Under the pieces are notes generated by a model. That model saw nothing but the letters and a program-made list of their open reading frames with translations. It was not told the origin of the DNA and made no database searches. Below, piece by piece: positions 11,036 to 21,431 of a stretch of 64,000 nucleotides of DNA; the stretch's first letter is position 1, and each line of letters starts with the position of its first letter. This stretch comes from Tetracentron sinense (lineage: Eukaryota; Streptophyta; Magnoliopsida; Trochodendrales; Trochodendraceae), in NCBI GenBank assembly GCA_015143295.1, contig JABCRI010001478.1, positions 1 to 64,000 of the forward strand, given 5' to 3'. The position numbers and the translations under genes were made by a program.

Positions 11036-12281
11036 TGGGACTGTTACTTTTGGTGATGGAAGCAAGTCTTAGTCAAAGGAAGGGTATCATCAATTCACCA
11101 GGCATACCTAAATTGAAAGATGCCTTGTTTGTTGAAGGACTGAAAGCTAATTTAATTAGCATAAGTCAACTATGTGATGATAACCATGCTGTGCACTTTA
11201 CCCAAAATAAATGCTTAGTCATTAATGGTAAAGGTAAGTGTGTTCTAGAAGGATTGAGAACCACTGACAATTGCTACGGCTTAATTCCCAGTCCTAATCC
11301 CTCAAATGTCTGTTATAAGACTAAATTGAGGAGGTTGATTTGTGGCACCGAAGACTAGGTCACATGAACTTCAAAGACCTTTGTAAAATCTCTAAGCAAG
11401 AGCTTGTAAGAGGAGTTCCCAAACTAGGAAAGCCTTCTACTGCTGTGTGTGGGCCATGCCAAATTGGTAAACAAATTAGGAACCCCACATAAGAAGACTT
11501 CAAGTATTGCTACTTCATATCCACTGGAATTAATTCATATGGATCTATGGGTCCTACAAGAACTGAAAGCCTAGGTGGAAAGCGATACATCCTAGTCATG
11601 GTTGATGATTTCTCAAGAATGTCATGGGTGGCATTTATAAGAGAGAAATCCGATGCTTTTGACAATTTCAAAAGTATTTGCTTGAAAATTCAAAATGAGA
11701 AAAGATGCCCAATCACTCGAATTCGAAGTGATCATGGAAAGGAGTTTGAAAACTCTAAGTACAACGACTTTTGTGATGATTCGGATATCAAACATGAATT
11801 TTCTGCACCTATTACACCTCAGCAGAATGGTGTAGTAGAGAGGAAGAACAGGGTTCTCCAAGAGATGGCTAGAGTTATGCTTCATAGCAACAATCTAGCT
11901 TCTCATTTCTGGGCTGAGGCAGTTAACACTGCTTGCTATATAGTTAATAGAGTTTTTGTAAGACCTGGAACAAGGAAAACCCCATATGAGTTGTGGAATA
12001 ACAAAAAACCCAGTGTCAAGTACTTTCGAGTATTCGGAAGTAAATGCTATATCCTTAAGGATAGAGAGCAACTGGGAAAATTTGAATCCCGGAGTGATGA
12101 AGGGATATTTCTTGGATATTCCACCAACAGTAGAGCTTATCGAGTGTATAACTTGAGAACCTCTACGATTATGGAGTCCATAAATGTAGTTGTGGATGAC
12201 TCCGGTGTTGAAAATGTGCAACTTGAGGATGATGAAAGTGCTGAAAATGAAAATGTTGAAACTGTTTCAACTCACCTATAA
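11035..12281 (+). pseudogene. Copia-A protease end and integrase
   Basis: The frame from 11035 to 11358 carries the protease-integrase link. It is followed by the zinc-binding start (LWHRRLGHMNFKDL, about 11338) and then, after a frameshift at about 11540, the integrase core at 11547-12281. Catalytic Asp and Glu are visible at RSDHGKEFEN and QQNGVVERKNR; the first Asp (IHMDLW) is just before the frameshift. The C-terminal motif (YFRVFGSKCYILKDRE, then GIFLGYS) is typical of Ty1/copia. Integrase would insert cDNA into the genome. This copy is disabled. Confidence 0.9.
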
Positions 12282-13923
12282 TAAGCAATCATCTCCATCA
12301 AAACCTACACATTCTAGGGTCATGAGTCCTCACACCCCCACTGATATAATTGGTGATCTTGAAAGTGGAGTGAGAATGAGGAAACAAATTGAAAATGAAG
12401 TTAGCTACATTTGCTATACTTCATCTTTTGAACCCAAGAATGTAGCTGAAGCTCTTGCAGATGATAATTGGATAAATGCAATGCAAGAAGAGTTACTTCA
12501 GTTTACTAGGAATGATGTTTGGTATTTAGTACCTAGGCCTAACAATACAAATGTGATTGGTACCAAATGGATTTTCAAGAACAAATCTGATGAAAAAGGT
12601 ACTATCATAAGAAATAAGGCTAGGTTAGTTGCACAAGGATACACCCAAATTGAAGGTATTGATTTCGATGAAACGTTTGCTCCTATAGCCAGGCTAGAAT
12701 CAATAAGAATTCTTCTAGCTGTGGCTTGCCATATGAAATTTAAACTTTTTCAAATGGATGTTAAGAGTGCCTTTCGGAATGGCATTCTACATGAGGAAGT
12801 CTATGTGGAACAACCAAAAGGGTTTGAAGATCCACATCACCTTGATCAAGTCTATCGGTTAAAAATGGCTCTCTATGGTTTAAAACAAGCTCCAAGAGCT
12901 TGGTATGAGAGACTGACTACTTATCTCTTGGAAAATGGATTTTCGAGAGGGGGAGTAGACAGAACCCTTTTCATAAAAAATGTGAAAGGTGATATTGTCA
13001 TCGCCCAGATATATGTTGATGACATAGTGCTTGGTTCCACATTAGACTTACATGCTCTTTTATTTGCTGAACAAATGAAAAATGAATTTGAAATGAGCAT
13101 GGTTGGTGAGCTAAGTTTCTTCCTTGGTCTTCAGATCAAGCAATTGGATTCTAGGATCTCAGTATCTCAAATCAAATATGCTAAAAATCTAGTGAAGAAA
13201 TTTGGCATGAGCTCTACTAAGCATGTAAGGACTCCTATGAGTGTTGGTGTTGATCAAACTTCTTATAGAAGCATGATTGGTAGTTTACTCTACCTAACTG
13301 CTACTAGACCTGACATAGCCTTTAGTGTTGGTGCATGTGCCCGCTATCAAGCTAGCCCAAAAGAGTCTCACTTGCTTGCAGTTAAGCGTATCATTCGATA
13401 TGTGAGTGGAACTCTATCATTTGGCCTCTTGTATTCTTTTGATACAAATGCCACGATAGTTGGATATTCCGATGCCGATTGGGCCGGAAATGCTGATGAT
13501 AGGAAGAGCACCTCTGGAGGATGTTTCTATATTGGAAACTGCTTAGTTGCTTGGCTTAGCAAAAAGCAGAATTCAATTTCATTGTCCACTGCAGAAGCTG
13601 AGTACATAGCAGCTGGCAGTTGTTGCACTCAACTTCTGTGGATGAAGCAGATGTTGAATGATTACGGGATTGAACAGAGCACTATGACTGTGTATTGTGA
13701 TAATTCAAGTGCTATCAATATTTCCAAAAATCCCGTTCAACATTCTGGCACAAAACACATAGACATAAGACATCACTTCATCCGTGATCTTGTTGAGCAA
13801 AAGATTGTGTCTATAGAGTATGTCCAAACAGAGAATCAATTTGCGGACATTCTTACAAAACCCTTAGATTCCCTTAGGTTTGAACTCCTTAGGAAATCCA
13901 TAGGTTTGTGCGGAATTGAGTAA
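12190..13923 (+). pseudogene. Copia-A reverse transcriptase and RNase H
   Basis: Open for 577 codons. Reverse transcriptase spans about 12450-13250 ([56 protein letters not shown], and YVDDIVLGS at the active site). RNase H follows, with [34 protein letters not shown] and the [12 protein letters not shown] tail to stop 13923. The domain itself is intact, but it is separated from integrase by a frameshift near 12250, so it is no longer part of one polyprotein. The [12 protein letters not shown] linker and the third ORF downstream indicate the SIRE (Maximus) lineage. Confidence 0.92.
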
Positions 13924-15100
13924 AGATGTACTTGTTTCATAGCCTATGTGTTCTTCATATTCTATTTGTGTCATAGAGCTATTTTTTTCTTTAATTAATA
14001 AAAATCCAAAAACATTCAAAAAAAAAAAAATTGAAAAAAATTGCAAAAAATAATGTGTTTGTATGACCTTCTTTCCAATCATTTTGCTTAAATTTATTTC
14101 CTTGAAATCATATTTGAACATATAATACAAGGATAAATATTTCATAGGATTGGATAAATAAGGATAGGTCAACTATTGGTTTGATCTTGTGATTGAATTT
14201 GGTCATGCTAACTAATCTCAGTTAGAGTTGAGTAAGCAAAGATGTTATATGTTGCACATGCACTCTAACTGATTCTTTAGATGGTATTAGTTCCTATTTA
14301 AAGGTTCTGATATTATACCATATGGTTCCCTAGATTAATCAAATCTAGTATAACCAAAGTAATAAAAAATTCCATAAGGTGAGCCCCCTAGTTATAAAAA
14401 TTATTGACATGGAGAGGACTACCTGTGAGTTTGTGTGATAGCTACTAGTGAATGCAAACAGTGAGTAATGGCTACCTAGACAAACAGTAGGTATCTATAT
14501 GGATTGCTAGTGTGAAAGCCCCCACTGTCATTAGAAAGAGCTACCTTCTCACTTGTGTGAAAGTCACCAATATGCTAAAAACTATATATGTGTACTCCAA
14601 AAAGAATTTTCACAATGAGTACAATTTGACTGAAAAAGAAATGAAATAAATTTGTTAGTCAAATCTGGGGTAAAAATTGCTCATCATATAAGTATGGATG
14701 TTTATTGGTTTTAAAACTAGTTTTTGAAAATTTTAGAGTCCCATTTGAGTTATAATGTCAAAATCTAGCTTAAGGAAGGAAACCAATTCAAAAAGTCAGG
14801 TAATGAATTTTGATTTCACACTAACATTACTTCTAATTGTTTCTTGACTCTGATTGTGAATTTGATGCAAATACCAAAATTAATCACCTTTGAAAATCAA
14901 TTATTGTTTACATAATCCTTATTTATGACTATACTTGATATATATATATATTCTTGGGTGATTATTCTTTATGATTTTAATGAAATCAATTATTGCAAAT
15001 TTTTTGGTGAATTGGTTATTTTGAGGTGAAAATGAGTTTTTAAAGTTCCATTGGTTGAGGGGGAGAAAAGGTTTTAAAAGTAAAATTTTTGAAAATTTTT
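13924..15100 (+). other. Copia-A non-coding spacer between pol and the third ORF
   Basis: About 1.2 kb of A/T-rich sequence with no supported gene. It contains two poly-A runs near 14018-14052, and short stretches similar, on the opposite strand, to 25130-25340 of Copia-B. This shows the region is an ordinary part of this copia lineage. Confidence 0.7.
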
Positions 15101-15107
15101 TAGACCA

Positions 15108-15164
15108 CCGATCGCTCGGTGTTAAAGACCAATCGATCGGTCTTTCGTGAACAGAGTTATAAAA
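15108..15164 (+). promoter_or_regulatory. Putative internal promoter of the Copia-A env-like ORF: GATC palindromes and TATA box
   Basis: Two copies of the LTR palindrome (ACCGATCGCTCGGT at about 15107-15120 and CCAATCGATCGGTC near 15129-15142) lie about 15 bp before TTATAAAA at 15157-15164. The same palindromes stand before the TATA box of the LTR of this element. A leader with a possible intron and the env-like ORF follow. The promoter role is inferred from this arrangement only. Confidence 0.55.
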
Positions 15165-15290
15165 CCCTCATTTATATTTTTTTTGTTCACTTCTTCTCCG
15201 AACTCAAGAGCGATCTCTCGGTTACCTCTCCTCCAAATCCTTCCTACGGTCATTCCATTCATCTCTAAGGGTTTCCCAAGCATCAAAAAG

Positions 15291-15385
15291 GTAAGCCTTG
15301 TACGTTTTCTTGCGTATAGGTTGAATTTCTCATCTAGGGCATCGTTGTTCATCCATGGCTTTCATTTTGTCCTTAATCCTTCTAG
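15291..15385 (+). other. Possible 5'-leader intron before the env-like ORF
   Basis: AAAAG is followed by GTAAGCC at 15291, and a pyrimidine-rich stretch ends TCCTTCTAG at 15385, eight bases before ATG 15394. If spliced, the upstream ATG at 15355 is removed and translation starts at 15394. The hydrophobic peptide coded at 15355-15393 would then be the pyrimidine tract of the intron, not a signal peptide. Confidence 0.45.
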
Positions 15386-15393
15386 CCTATCTC

Positions 15394-16644
15394 ATGTCTG
15401 GCGTTCCCAAACGCCGAAAGTTGGTCCTCAACAACCAAGAGGACCCTCTTGAAGATGAACAAATCCAAGAGCCCTTTTCCTTCACTCCTATAGGTCATGG
15501 GATTTCAATAGGGGATCGACCAATTCGTAGAATGGTGGATTCTACTACTGAAAATCGCCAAAAGGCTTTAGCAGATAAAACCCGGAAACAAAAGGGTAAA
15601 GCCAGTTCATCTTCCACTGTTCTATTGGGTCCTTTCATTAGCCCTAATGCTGCTCAACTTTATAGTGAGTATTTTAGTAAAAAGGGTATAATGGTTGAAA
15701 GGAGCATTAGAATTTCAGATTTTGGTGATTACTACCTTTCTAAAATCATTACTGATCGTCACTGGGAAGGTCTTCTCAATTTATCCGGTCCTGCTCCTAT
15801 TCAGTTAGTCCAGGAATTTTACTCAAATTTCTCTAAAATAAATTTCAAAACCTGGTCTTTTAAATCTCGATCTTTAGAACAATCAGTTTTGATAAATCCA
15901 AATGTCATTGCAAAATTTATTGGTTGTCCTCGAGTTCCAGATGCCTATTATCCTTATAAATACAAGAAAGATGAGGATAACGAATCTATGAACAATGTAG
16001 TCACATTTCTTTGTGGTGCTCCTACATTTTGGGTTGGTTCCTTAATCGAAGTCACAAAACTCACTAGGGATGCCAGACTTGTAAACCTAGTTATGAGTGC
16101 CAATATCCACCCAAAGGTTCATACTGCAGACCTTAGGGAAGATAGAGCTCGATTTTTATTCAGTCTCCTTCGTGGACATGATATTGACCTTGCAGCCCAC
16201 ATAATTGATTTGATGATTCAAGCCCATCAAACTCAAACTGTGGTTGGAGCTCTTCCCTTTGGATCCCTGATTACTAAACTGCTTGGTTCTCAAGGAATTA
16301 TTGCTCCTCCTGGAGTTCCTACCCGTACTCCGAAAGGTCCAATCAACAAAAAGACCATCGCTCAGAGTTTCTATCATGCTTCAGTTCGAGATATTGAGGA
16401 AGAAGCTGATTTTGGTACAGGATCCTCTCATGCACCTCCGGCCACGATTGATGATCTAGCCAGAATGATGAGAGAGATGCAGACGGATCTCTCAACACAT
16501 ATTTCATCTCACCAGGAGTTCACCACAGAGATCCGTGGCAGACTTGGATCACTGGATGCAGCAGTGCTGGGCGTACAGAGAGATGTTCGTGACTTTCAAA
16601 CTTATTATAAGTCCCAGCTCACTTCTGATGATGAGCAGGAGTGA
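15394..16644 (+). CDS. Copia-A env-like third ORF (plant transposon protein domain)
   Basis: Intact 416-residue frame from ATG 15394; an upstream in-frame ATG at 15355 would add 13 hydrophobic residues. A basic, nuclear-signal-like N-terminus (PKRRK) comes first. The central globular region, about residues 75-270, resembles the domain called putative plant transposon protein (LVQEFYSNF, NPNVIAKFIGCP). A Pro-rich link follows, then a predicted C-terminal coiled coil (about 340-405, LARMMREMQTDLSTHI). SIRE-type elements have a third ORF in this place, often called env-like. I see no clear transmembrane segment, so an envelope role is not supported here. A related protein is coded in the Athila element at 60592-61740. 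The real function is unknown. Confidence 0.8.
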   Translation: MSGVPKRRKLVLNNQEDPLEDEQIQEPFSFTPIGHGISIGDRPIRRMVDSTTENRQKALADKTRKQKGKASSSSTVLLGPFISPNAAQLYSEYFSKKGIMVERSIRISDFGDYYLSKIITDRHWEGLLNLSGPAPIQLVQEFYSNFSKINFKTWSFKSRSLEQSVLINPNVIAKFIGCPRVPDAYYPYKYKKDEDNESMNNVVTFLCGAPTFWVGSLIEVTKLTRDARLVNLVMSANIHPKVHTADLREDRARFLFSLLRGHDIDLAAHIIDLMIQAHQTQTVVGALPFGSLITKLLGSQGIIAPPGVPTRTPKGPINKKTIAQSFYHASVRDIEEEADFGTGSSHAPPATIDDLARMMREMQTDLSTHISSHQEFTTEIRGRLGSLDAAVLGVQRDVRDFQTYYKSQLTSDDEQE

Positions 16645-17225
16645 TAGTTAGATTGATGTATTAGGATAAAAACTCCTTATAGTTCATGTATATATTTTGG
16701 AGTTTGTCTTAGTCCTAGTATTAGTTTGACATTTAGATGTATTTTGTCTTGGTTATACTTAGTACAAACCTTTTGGATGTTATTGACTTGGTCATATATG
16801 TATGCATTTGGATGGTTTCTTATATCTCATCTCATTTGTGTTTATGCGTTAATTTTATTGTTAATAGTCCGCCTTTGGCATTTTGAGCCAAAAAAGGGGA
16901 GAGTGCAGCTTGATATCACATGGATGATGATTTTGTGGATGATGTTATGGAAACATGATTAACCTGTTATGGATATAGTATTGTGGAATTGTGGATGTTA
17001 TACATGTTTTATTTCTTTCCATATTTTATTTCTCATGCTTCACAGGTTTTTGATTTAGCATGTGCAGGCAAACAGGTTCTAAGTTTGGTGAATCATGACA
17101 AGTTAAAATGTCAAATGTCATGTAATTATTTTTGAGTCATGTAAAGGTCAATTTTCTATTTTTGAATCATTTGGGAAAATTTGAACCTAGTATATGAGTT
17201 AGTCTTGTTTTGTCCCGGAATTGCC
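16645..17225 (+). other. Copia-A 3' untranslated region
   Basis: About 580 bp without a supported gene, T-rich, running from the stop of the env-like ORF to the polypurine tract. The short frame at 16726-16962 has no recognisable domain and is most likely chance. Confidence 0.65.
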
Positions 17226-17236
17226 AAAGGGGGAGA
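17226..17236 (+). other. Copia-A polypurine tract
   Basis: AAAGGGGGAGA in the context TTGCCAAAGGGGGAGATTG, directly before the LTR start TGTAAATCC. This is the standard plus-strand primer of plant Ty1/copia elements and it fixes the LTR boundary at 17238. Confidence 0.93.
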
Positions 17237-17540
17237 TTGTAAATCCCTAAGTAGGTGTTGGCAAATTCCGTGATCATTAGATAGGTCATGTGAGTCGAGT
17301 CGTGTTCAACTTGTCAGAAGAGAAGAGCTAAAGCATCAAGAAGATTGAAGAAAGTGAAGAAAAAGCTCCTACTCTGGATCTAGAAAGGTAATTGACTTAG
17401 AGACCCCTACCTAGGTTGGATTTGACATAGATAACTCTAAAAATACCTAGGAGGATAGTTTTAAACCTAATAAAGTTGTTTGATCTTAGTTGAATCAAGT
17501 AAACTTAAACTGAAGTATGGTTTGAAACAAATTCTATCTC

Positions 17541-17725
17541 AACCGATCGCTCGGTATTGAGACCGATCGATCGGTGGCCTACCAAGCGATCGGTGGCTAT
17601 CGACTGGACAAAAAATTTGTATGGGGTATTTTTCCAGAGAGATGATTTTCAACCGCTCGATCGGTTAGAGCACCGATCGATCCGTTTTGGACCGAGCGAT
17701 CAGTAATGTGCACCGATCGATCGGT
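17541..17725 (+). repeat. GATC-palindrome cassette in Copia-A LTR
   Basis: Seven full or near copies of ACCGATCGATCGGT (variants with GCTCGGT or GAGCGATC), in two groups. Between them lies the AT-rich block at about 17611-17641 (TTTGTATGGGG, then TTTTTCCAGAGAG). Tekay-2 (21036-21219, opposite strand) and the solo Tekay LTR (26354-26537) show the same order: palindromes, ATCGACTGG-like link, block, palindromes. Copia and gypsy LTRs are not normally homologous, so this cassette was exchanged or arose by convergence. Confidence 0.88.
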
Positions 17726-17769
17726 CCCCGTAAAAAGAATTTTTATTTTCTGGATTCTTTTTTAAACCC

Positions 17770-17777
17770 TATATAAA
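17770..17777 (+). promoter_or_regulatory. TATA box of Copia-A LTR
   Basis: CCCTATATAAAC lies 45 bp after the last palindrome of the cassette. TATATAAA fits the plant TATA consensus well. It would set the start of the genomic RNA and mark the U3/R side of the LTR. Confidence 0.7.
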
Positions 17778-18455
17778 CAACTTTTTGGAGACCTGATTCG
17801 TATCTTTGATTATTTTTGAAAGAGTAGAGGTCTGAGAAACTCTTCTAGGGTTTTTCTTATTGTTTTTATTAGATCTTTGTTGATCCCTCCTCTTTCTTTG
17901 AACCTAGAGAATGCAAGTATAGATCTAAACCTTTGATCTTGCATTGTGTGATCTCAGATCTATATGAGATCCCTCTAGGGTTTGAAACTTCCAAATTGAT
18001 TCACAACCCTACACCTTGTGTGTGTGTCCGGTGTTTGATCCGGAGCCTTCGTGGAAGGAGATCGATCGTGTGTGATCGTGGTTTTGAAGTAGCTTGAGAA
18101 GATTTGGTCGGTGTGGAACAGAAGCTGCTACGGCGGAGATCGAACCTGCTGGTTCGTGGAAATCAAGAGTAAGAGTCTATACCTAGGAACGTCGTTTCTG
18201 TTTTGGTAAGGTCTTGTCTTGTACTTAAAATCTTTTCATTGTGAAGTTTATTGCTGGACGAGGTCCCGTGGTTTTTTCCCGTTAGGGTTTTCCACGTAAA
18301 AATCTTCTGTGTTTGATTTGTGTGGATTTTCTGAGTGAATTGTTCATTGATTTCTAAACATATTAATTGAAAAATTAAAATTGGTTAGAAATTATTAGAT
18401 AGACCTATTCACCCCCCCTCTAGGTCTTAGAGATCATTGATCTGGATAAATTTCA

Positions 18456-18914
18456 GTACTTCTTATAAAAAGTATCCTTGAACTTCTCCCAAGTCCAAGG
18501 TTGACCCTGCATGGTCAAATCTAGCGTCCGCAAGGCGGACAACCACCAGTGATGTGCCTCCCCCTCTGGTATGAAAATTGCCCATGCTACTCTATCCTCC
18601 TCTATGGGCGAGAGGACCGCAAAGATCTTCTCCATCTGGAGGATGCACGCCTCTACAGCAAGAGGGTCCACACTCCCATGGAATGATGGAGGCCTCAATC
18701 TCCTGAATGCCTCAACCCCAGCTGTACGATGTACTGGAGCCGCAGGCGGTGGAGTAGGTGTTACTGATGATGGTATAGTTTGCCGAGCTGCCAGTATGGC
18801 GAGTGTCTCAGCAATAGAGCCTAAGACCTGAGAGAGGTCCGGCTGCTCATCCTCATCTCGCGAAGAAGAAGAAGCTCTGGTGTGTGATCCACGACCCCGT
18901 GTGCCCCGCCTCAT
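18456..18914 (-). pseudogene. Tekay-2 gag, N-terminal 153 codons
   Basis: Closely matches the Tekay-1 gag from the start Met to FKDTFYKKY, with the conserved EGEAHHWWLSALRT. It is cut at that point by the Copia-A insertion; the rest of Tekay-2 lies left of the window. The start ATG at 18914 is shared with Tekay-1. Confidence 0.92.
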
Positions 18915-19232
18915 GACTAAAGTCCTGAGAACAATAGCACCACATGAGTCTCACTTGAAACCGCAATTTATCACAGTTCCAGTTCACAATAATTCAATTT
19001 GTATTAATTGTATAATACTCGTATACATTGCATCACAACCATCGGTGTACTAGCATTCCTAAGACTCGTACTTGGTTGAAGCAACCATTTTGACTAAGAC
19101 TAAAGTTTAGTCTTACACTTGGAATACTACTCACTTCCGACTTACTTCCTTCCGAACTTTTTTTTTCCGGGCATATGCTCTTGTCAAGCTGTGGTACTAG
19201 ATTCTAAGTGACCCTAGAGATCTAAAGCCTAA

Positions 19233-19244
19233 GCTCTAATACCA
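19233..19244 (-). other. Tekay-2 primer binding site
   Basis: The minus strand reads TGGTATTAGAGC, one mismatch from the initiator-Met site of Tekay-1, at the same distance from the LTR. Confidence 0.85.
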
Positions 19245-19249
19245 CTTCT

Positions 19250-21431
19250 TGTCGTGACCCAAAACCCACCCTAGAAGTTAGAGTGAACTTTGGACGACTA
19301 ATCATGACTTGCTTGACAAACCAACCTGCAAAACCCACAGAGCATATACAATAGAGGAAAAAAAATAGCAGAAACATACTCTAACATGGTACAGCGGACG
19401 TCTACCAAGCCTCTATGTACATACATACGTAAATCCAAGTTTATACAAAAAGCCAACCAAAAGAAAGTGCGGACATGCCCGCCAAAATACATGGATATAT
19501 CTCTCTCAACTCACCCACAGCTATATCACTCAGAATCTACAACCACCTAATGGTAACCCTCTATAGGAGGTTCCTCCAAAGGTTCCTCGACATACTCCTC
19601 CTCCACCCATGGGCCAGGAGCCCAGACATCAAAAGGAGCAGCCGCCTGCCGACATAAGAAGTACGGCTGAGCATGGAATACTCAGCGGGTACCAAATATT
19701 AACCAACAGTCATAGCATACAGATAGCGATACATAGAGCAGGAAACAATTCACACATATAAAGCAGGAATAATTCATATCATAACAATAAAGTAAAGCAA
19801 TATATGATCATGCTTGCATTCATAAAAGCCGATAAAACCCTTGAAAACACCGTGCACTTGACTTGACTTAAGGCACCATTTTCGTGCTTGAAAACTCGTT
19901 TTGTCTATCTTGCTTGATTCTTGTATATCGTGTCATGTCATGCATGTCATGCGTGCTTGCTTGTGATCATGTAACTTGTGAGATACACTTGTGAGATATC
20001 CTTGTGAGATGCACTTGAGAGGGAAGGGAGACCCTTCTTTATGCAATGCACTTGAGAGGGAAGGGAGACCCTTCTTTATGCAATGCACTTGTGAGTGAGG
20101 GGAGTCCCCTCGTGGTATGTTTGTTCCTGTTGTCTTGTGAAAAGTGAGGTAAAACATATCATAGGATATGTCCCACCTCTCAACCTCATTCTTGAAAGCC
20201 TCGGTAAATTCATGTCATGCATGCCGTGCTCGTGGATTCGTGTGCATATTTGCATTGGAATTTAAAGATGACATTTGGGGATTTCACAATATATAGCATG
20301 TCGCAAATTAAAAAATAAGCACTTATGACATTTTAAAGAAAACAAGAACTCACACTATCATAGGCCCTAACAAGTTCATAAGTAATTAAGCATGCATTTT
20401 CTTCATTTATCCTTCGTTTTGTTCACCTTGGCATTTCATCAAACATAGGGTGTGTCCATTATTTATTTCAACCTAAATCATGCTTTTCTAGGTGGGTTAT
20501 GCTCACATCATACACGTTTGTTCATTATGGATACAATGCCATCCGCATTTCATTCATCACATCATTTCACACGGCATCCAATCGCCAACAACCCTCTCCA
20601 TTCACACCATTCACCATTTCAACTCATCATCCATTTATAGATGGAAGAAAACAAAGAATACAAAAATAAGGGAAGAAAGAAAAACTATAACTAGGAGGGT
20701 AGCAAGAGGTACCGACCTTAACAAATGAGGGAAAGAATTCCCTTGCAAAACGCCCGTGAGTTACTGCCCTAGCTTAGGGAAAGTGCTCCTCACGAGCTTG
20801 AACCTTGATTTTTGAAGGAAAACGAGCTTGAGGTGATTGTGGGTCTTGAAAACCTCTTTGATTTCTCCCCAAAAGTAACCCTAGGTTTAGAAACCCTTCT
20901 CCTCTTCCTCTAACTCTCAAAATACTCTAAGTGTTATGAGTGAACCCTCAAATGATCGGGCAAAGCCTTTAAGGCATGAGTGAAACGCCCAAAAGACAAA
21001 AACACCCTTAATGAAAATTCTGCAAAAACGCGAAGACCGAGCGATCGGTGGTTATGACCGATCGATCGGTTGCCTACCGAGCGATCGGTGAATTGATCGA
21101 GCTCTCGACCAAAAATCAACTCTCTGGAAAATTTTCCCATACAAAAATCTTGACCAGTCGATAGTTACCGATCGATCGGTTTTGGACCGATTGATCGCTC
21201 CATGGACCGAGCGATCGGTGCTCTGCAGGTCCAAATTGTTTTGGCCATATCTTTTGACTCGTTCGTCGGATTTTGACGATTCAACTTGCGTTGGGTTTGT
21301 ACTTCGAAAATGAACATTTTTAACATTTCAGAATTTTCAATTTCTTCCTTATTTATTAATTGTACTACATTAAAGGGAAATTGACTACAAAATTGTCATG
21401 TATTAAGCATGAAAAAGTACGGGGCTCTATA
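19250..21431 (-). mobile_element. Tekay-2 5' LTR
   Basis: A 2,182-bp LTR running from TGTCGTGACCC to GGGGCTCTATA, with the terminal CA changed to TA. It matches the Tekay-1 LTR over most of its length, but has the GATC-palindrome cassette (21036-21219) in place of the 25-bp array. It sits in the Ogre 3' LTR, which resumes at 21432. Confidence 0.9.
21036..21219 (-). repeat. GATC-palindrome cassette in Tekay-2 LTR
   Basis: Palindromes of the ACCGAGCGATCGGT and ACCGATCGATCGGT types flank the AT-rich block at 21118-21146. Read on the minus strand, the order and even the spacers (GGTAGGCAACCGATCG, TCATAACCACCGATCG) match the solo LTR at 26354-26537 closely and Copia-A more loosely. Confidence 0.9.

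Larger units (their letters stand above)
17238..18455 (+). mobile_element. Copia-A 3' LTR
   Basis: A 1,218-bp LTR from TGTAAATCC to GGATAAATTTCA. The right edge is set by the abrupt start of Tekay-2 gag at 18456. The 5' LTR lies outside the window. From about 17541 to 17725 it holds the GATC-palindrome cassette, then a TATA box at 17770, and a CCACGTAAAAATC tail that is also present in the Copia-B LTR. The LTR would give promoter and polyadenylation signals. Confidence 0.9.

Noticed and set aside
15355-15393. Signal peptide (hydrophobic start) on the Copia-A third ORF
   Set aside because: The stretch looks like the pyrimidine tract of a leader intron; the likely start is 15394. Kept as uncertain.
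21036-21219. GATC clusters as bacterial-type Dam or origin sites
   Set aside because: The sequence is plant nuclear and the elements are retrotransposons; GATC itself has no such role here.
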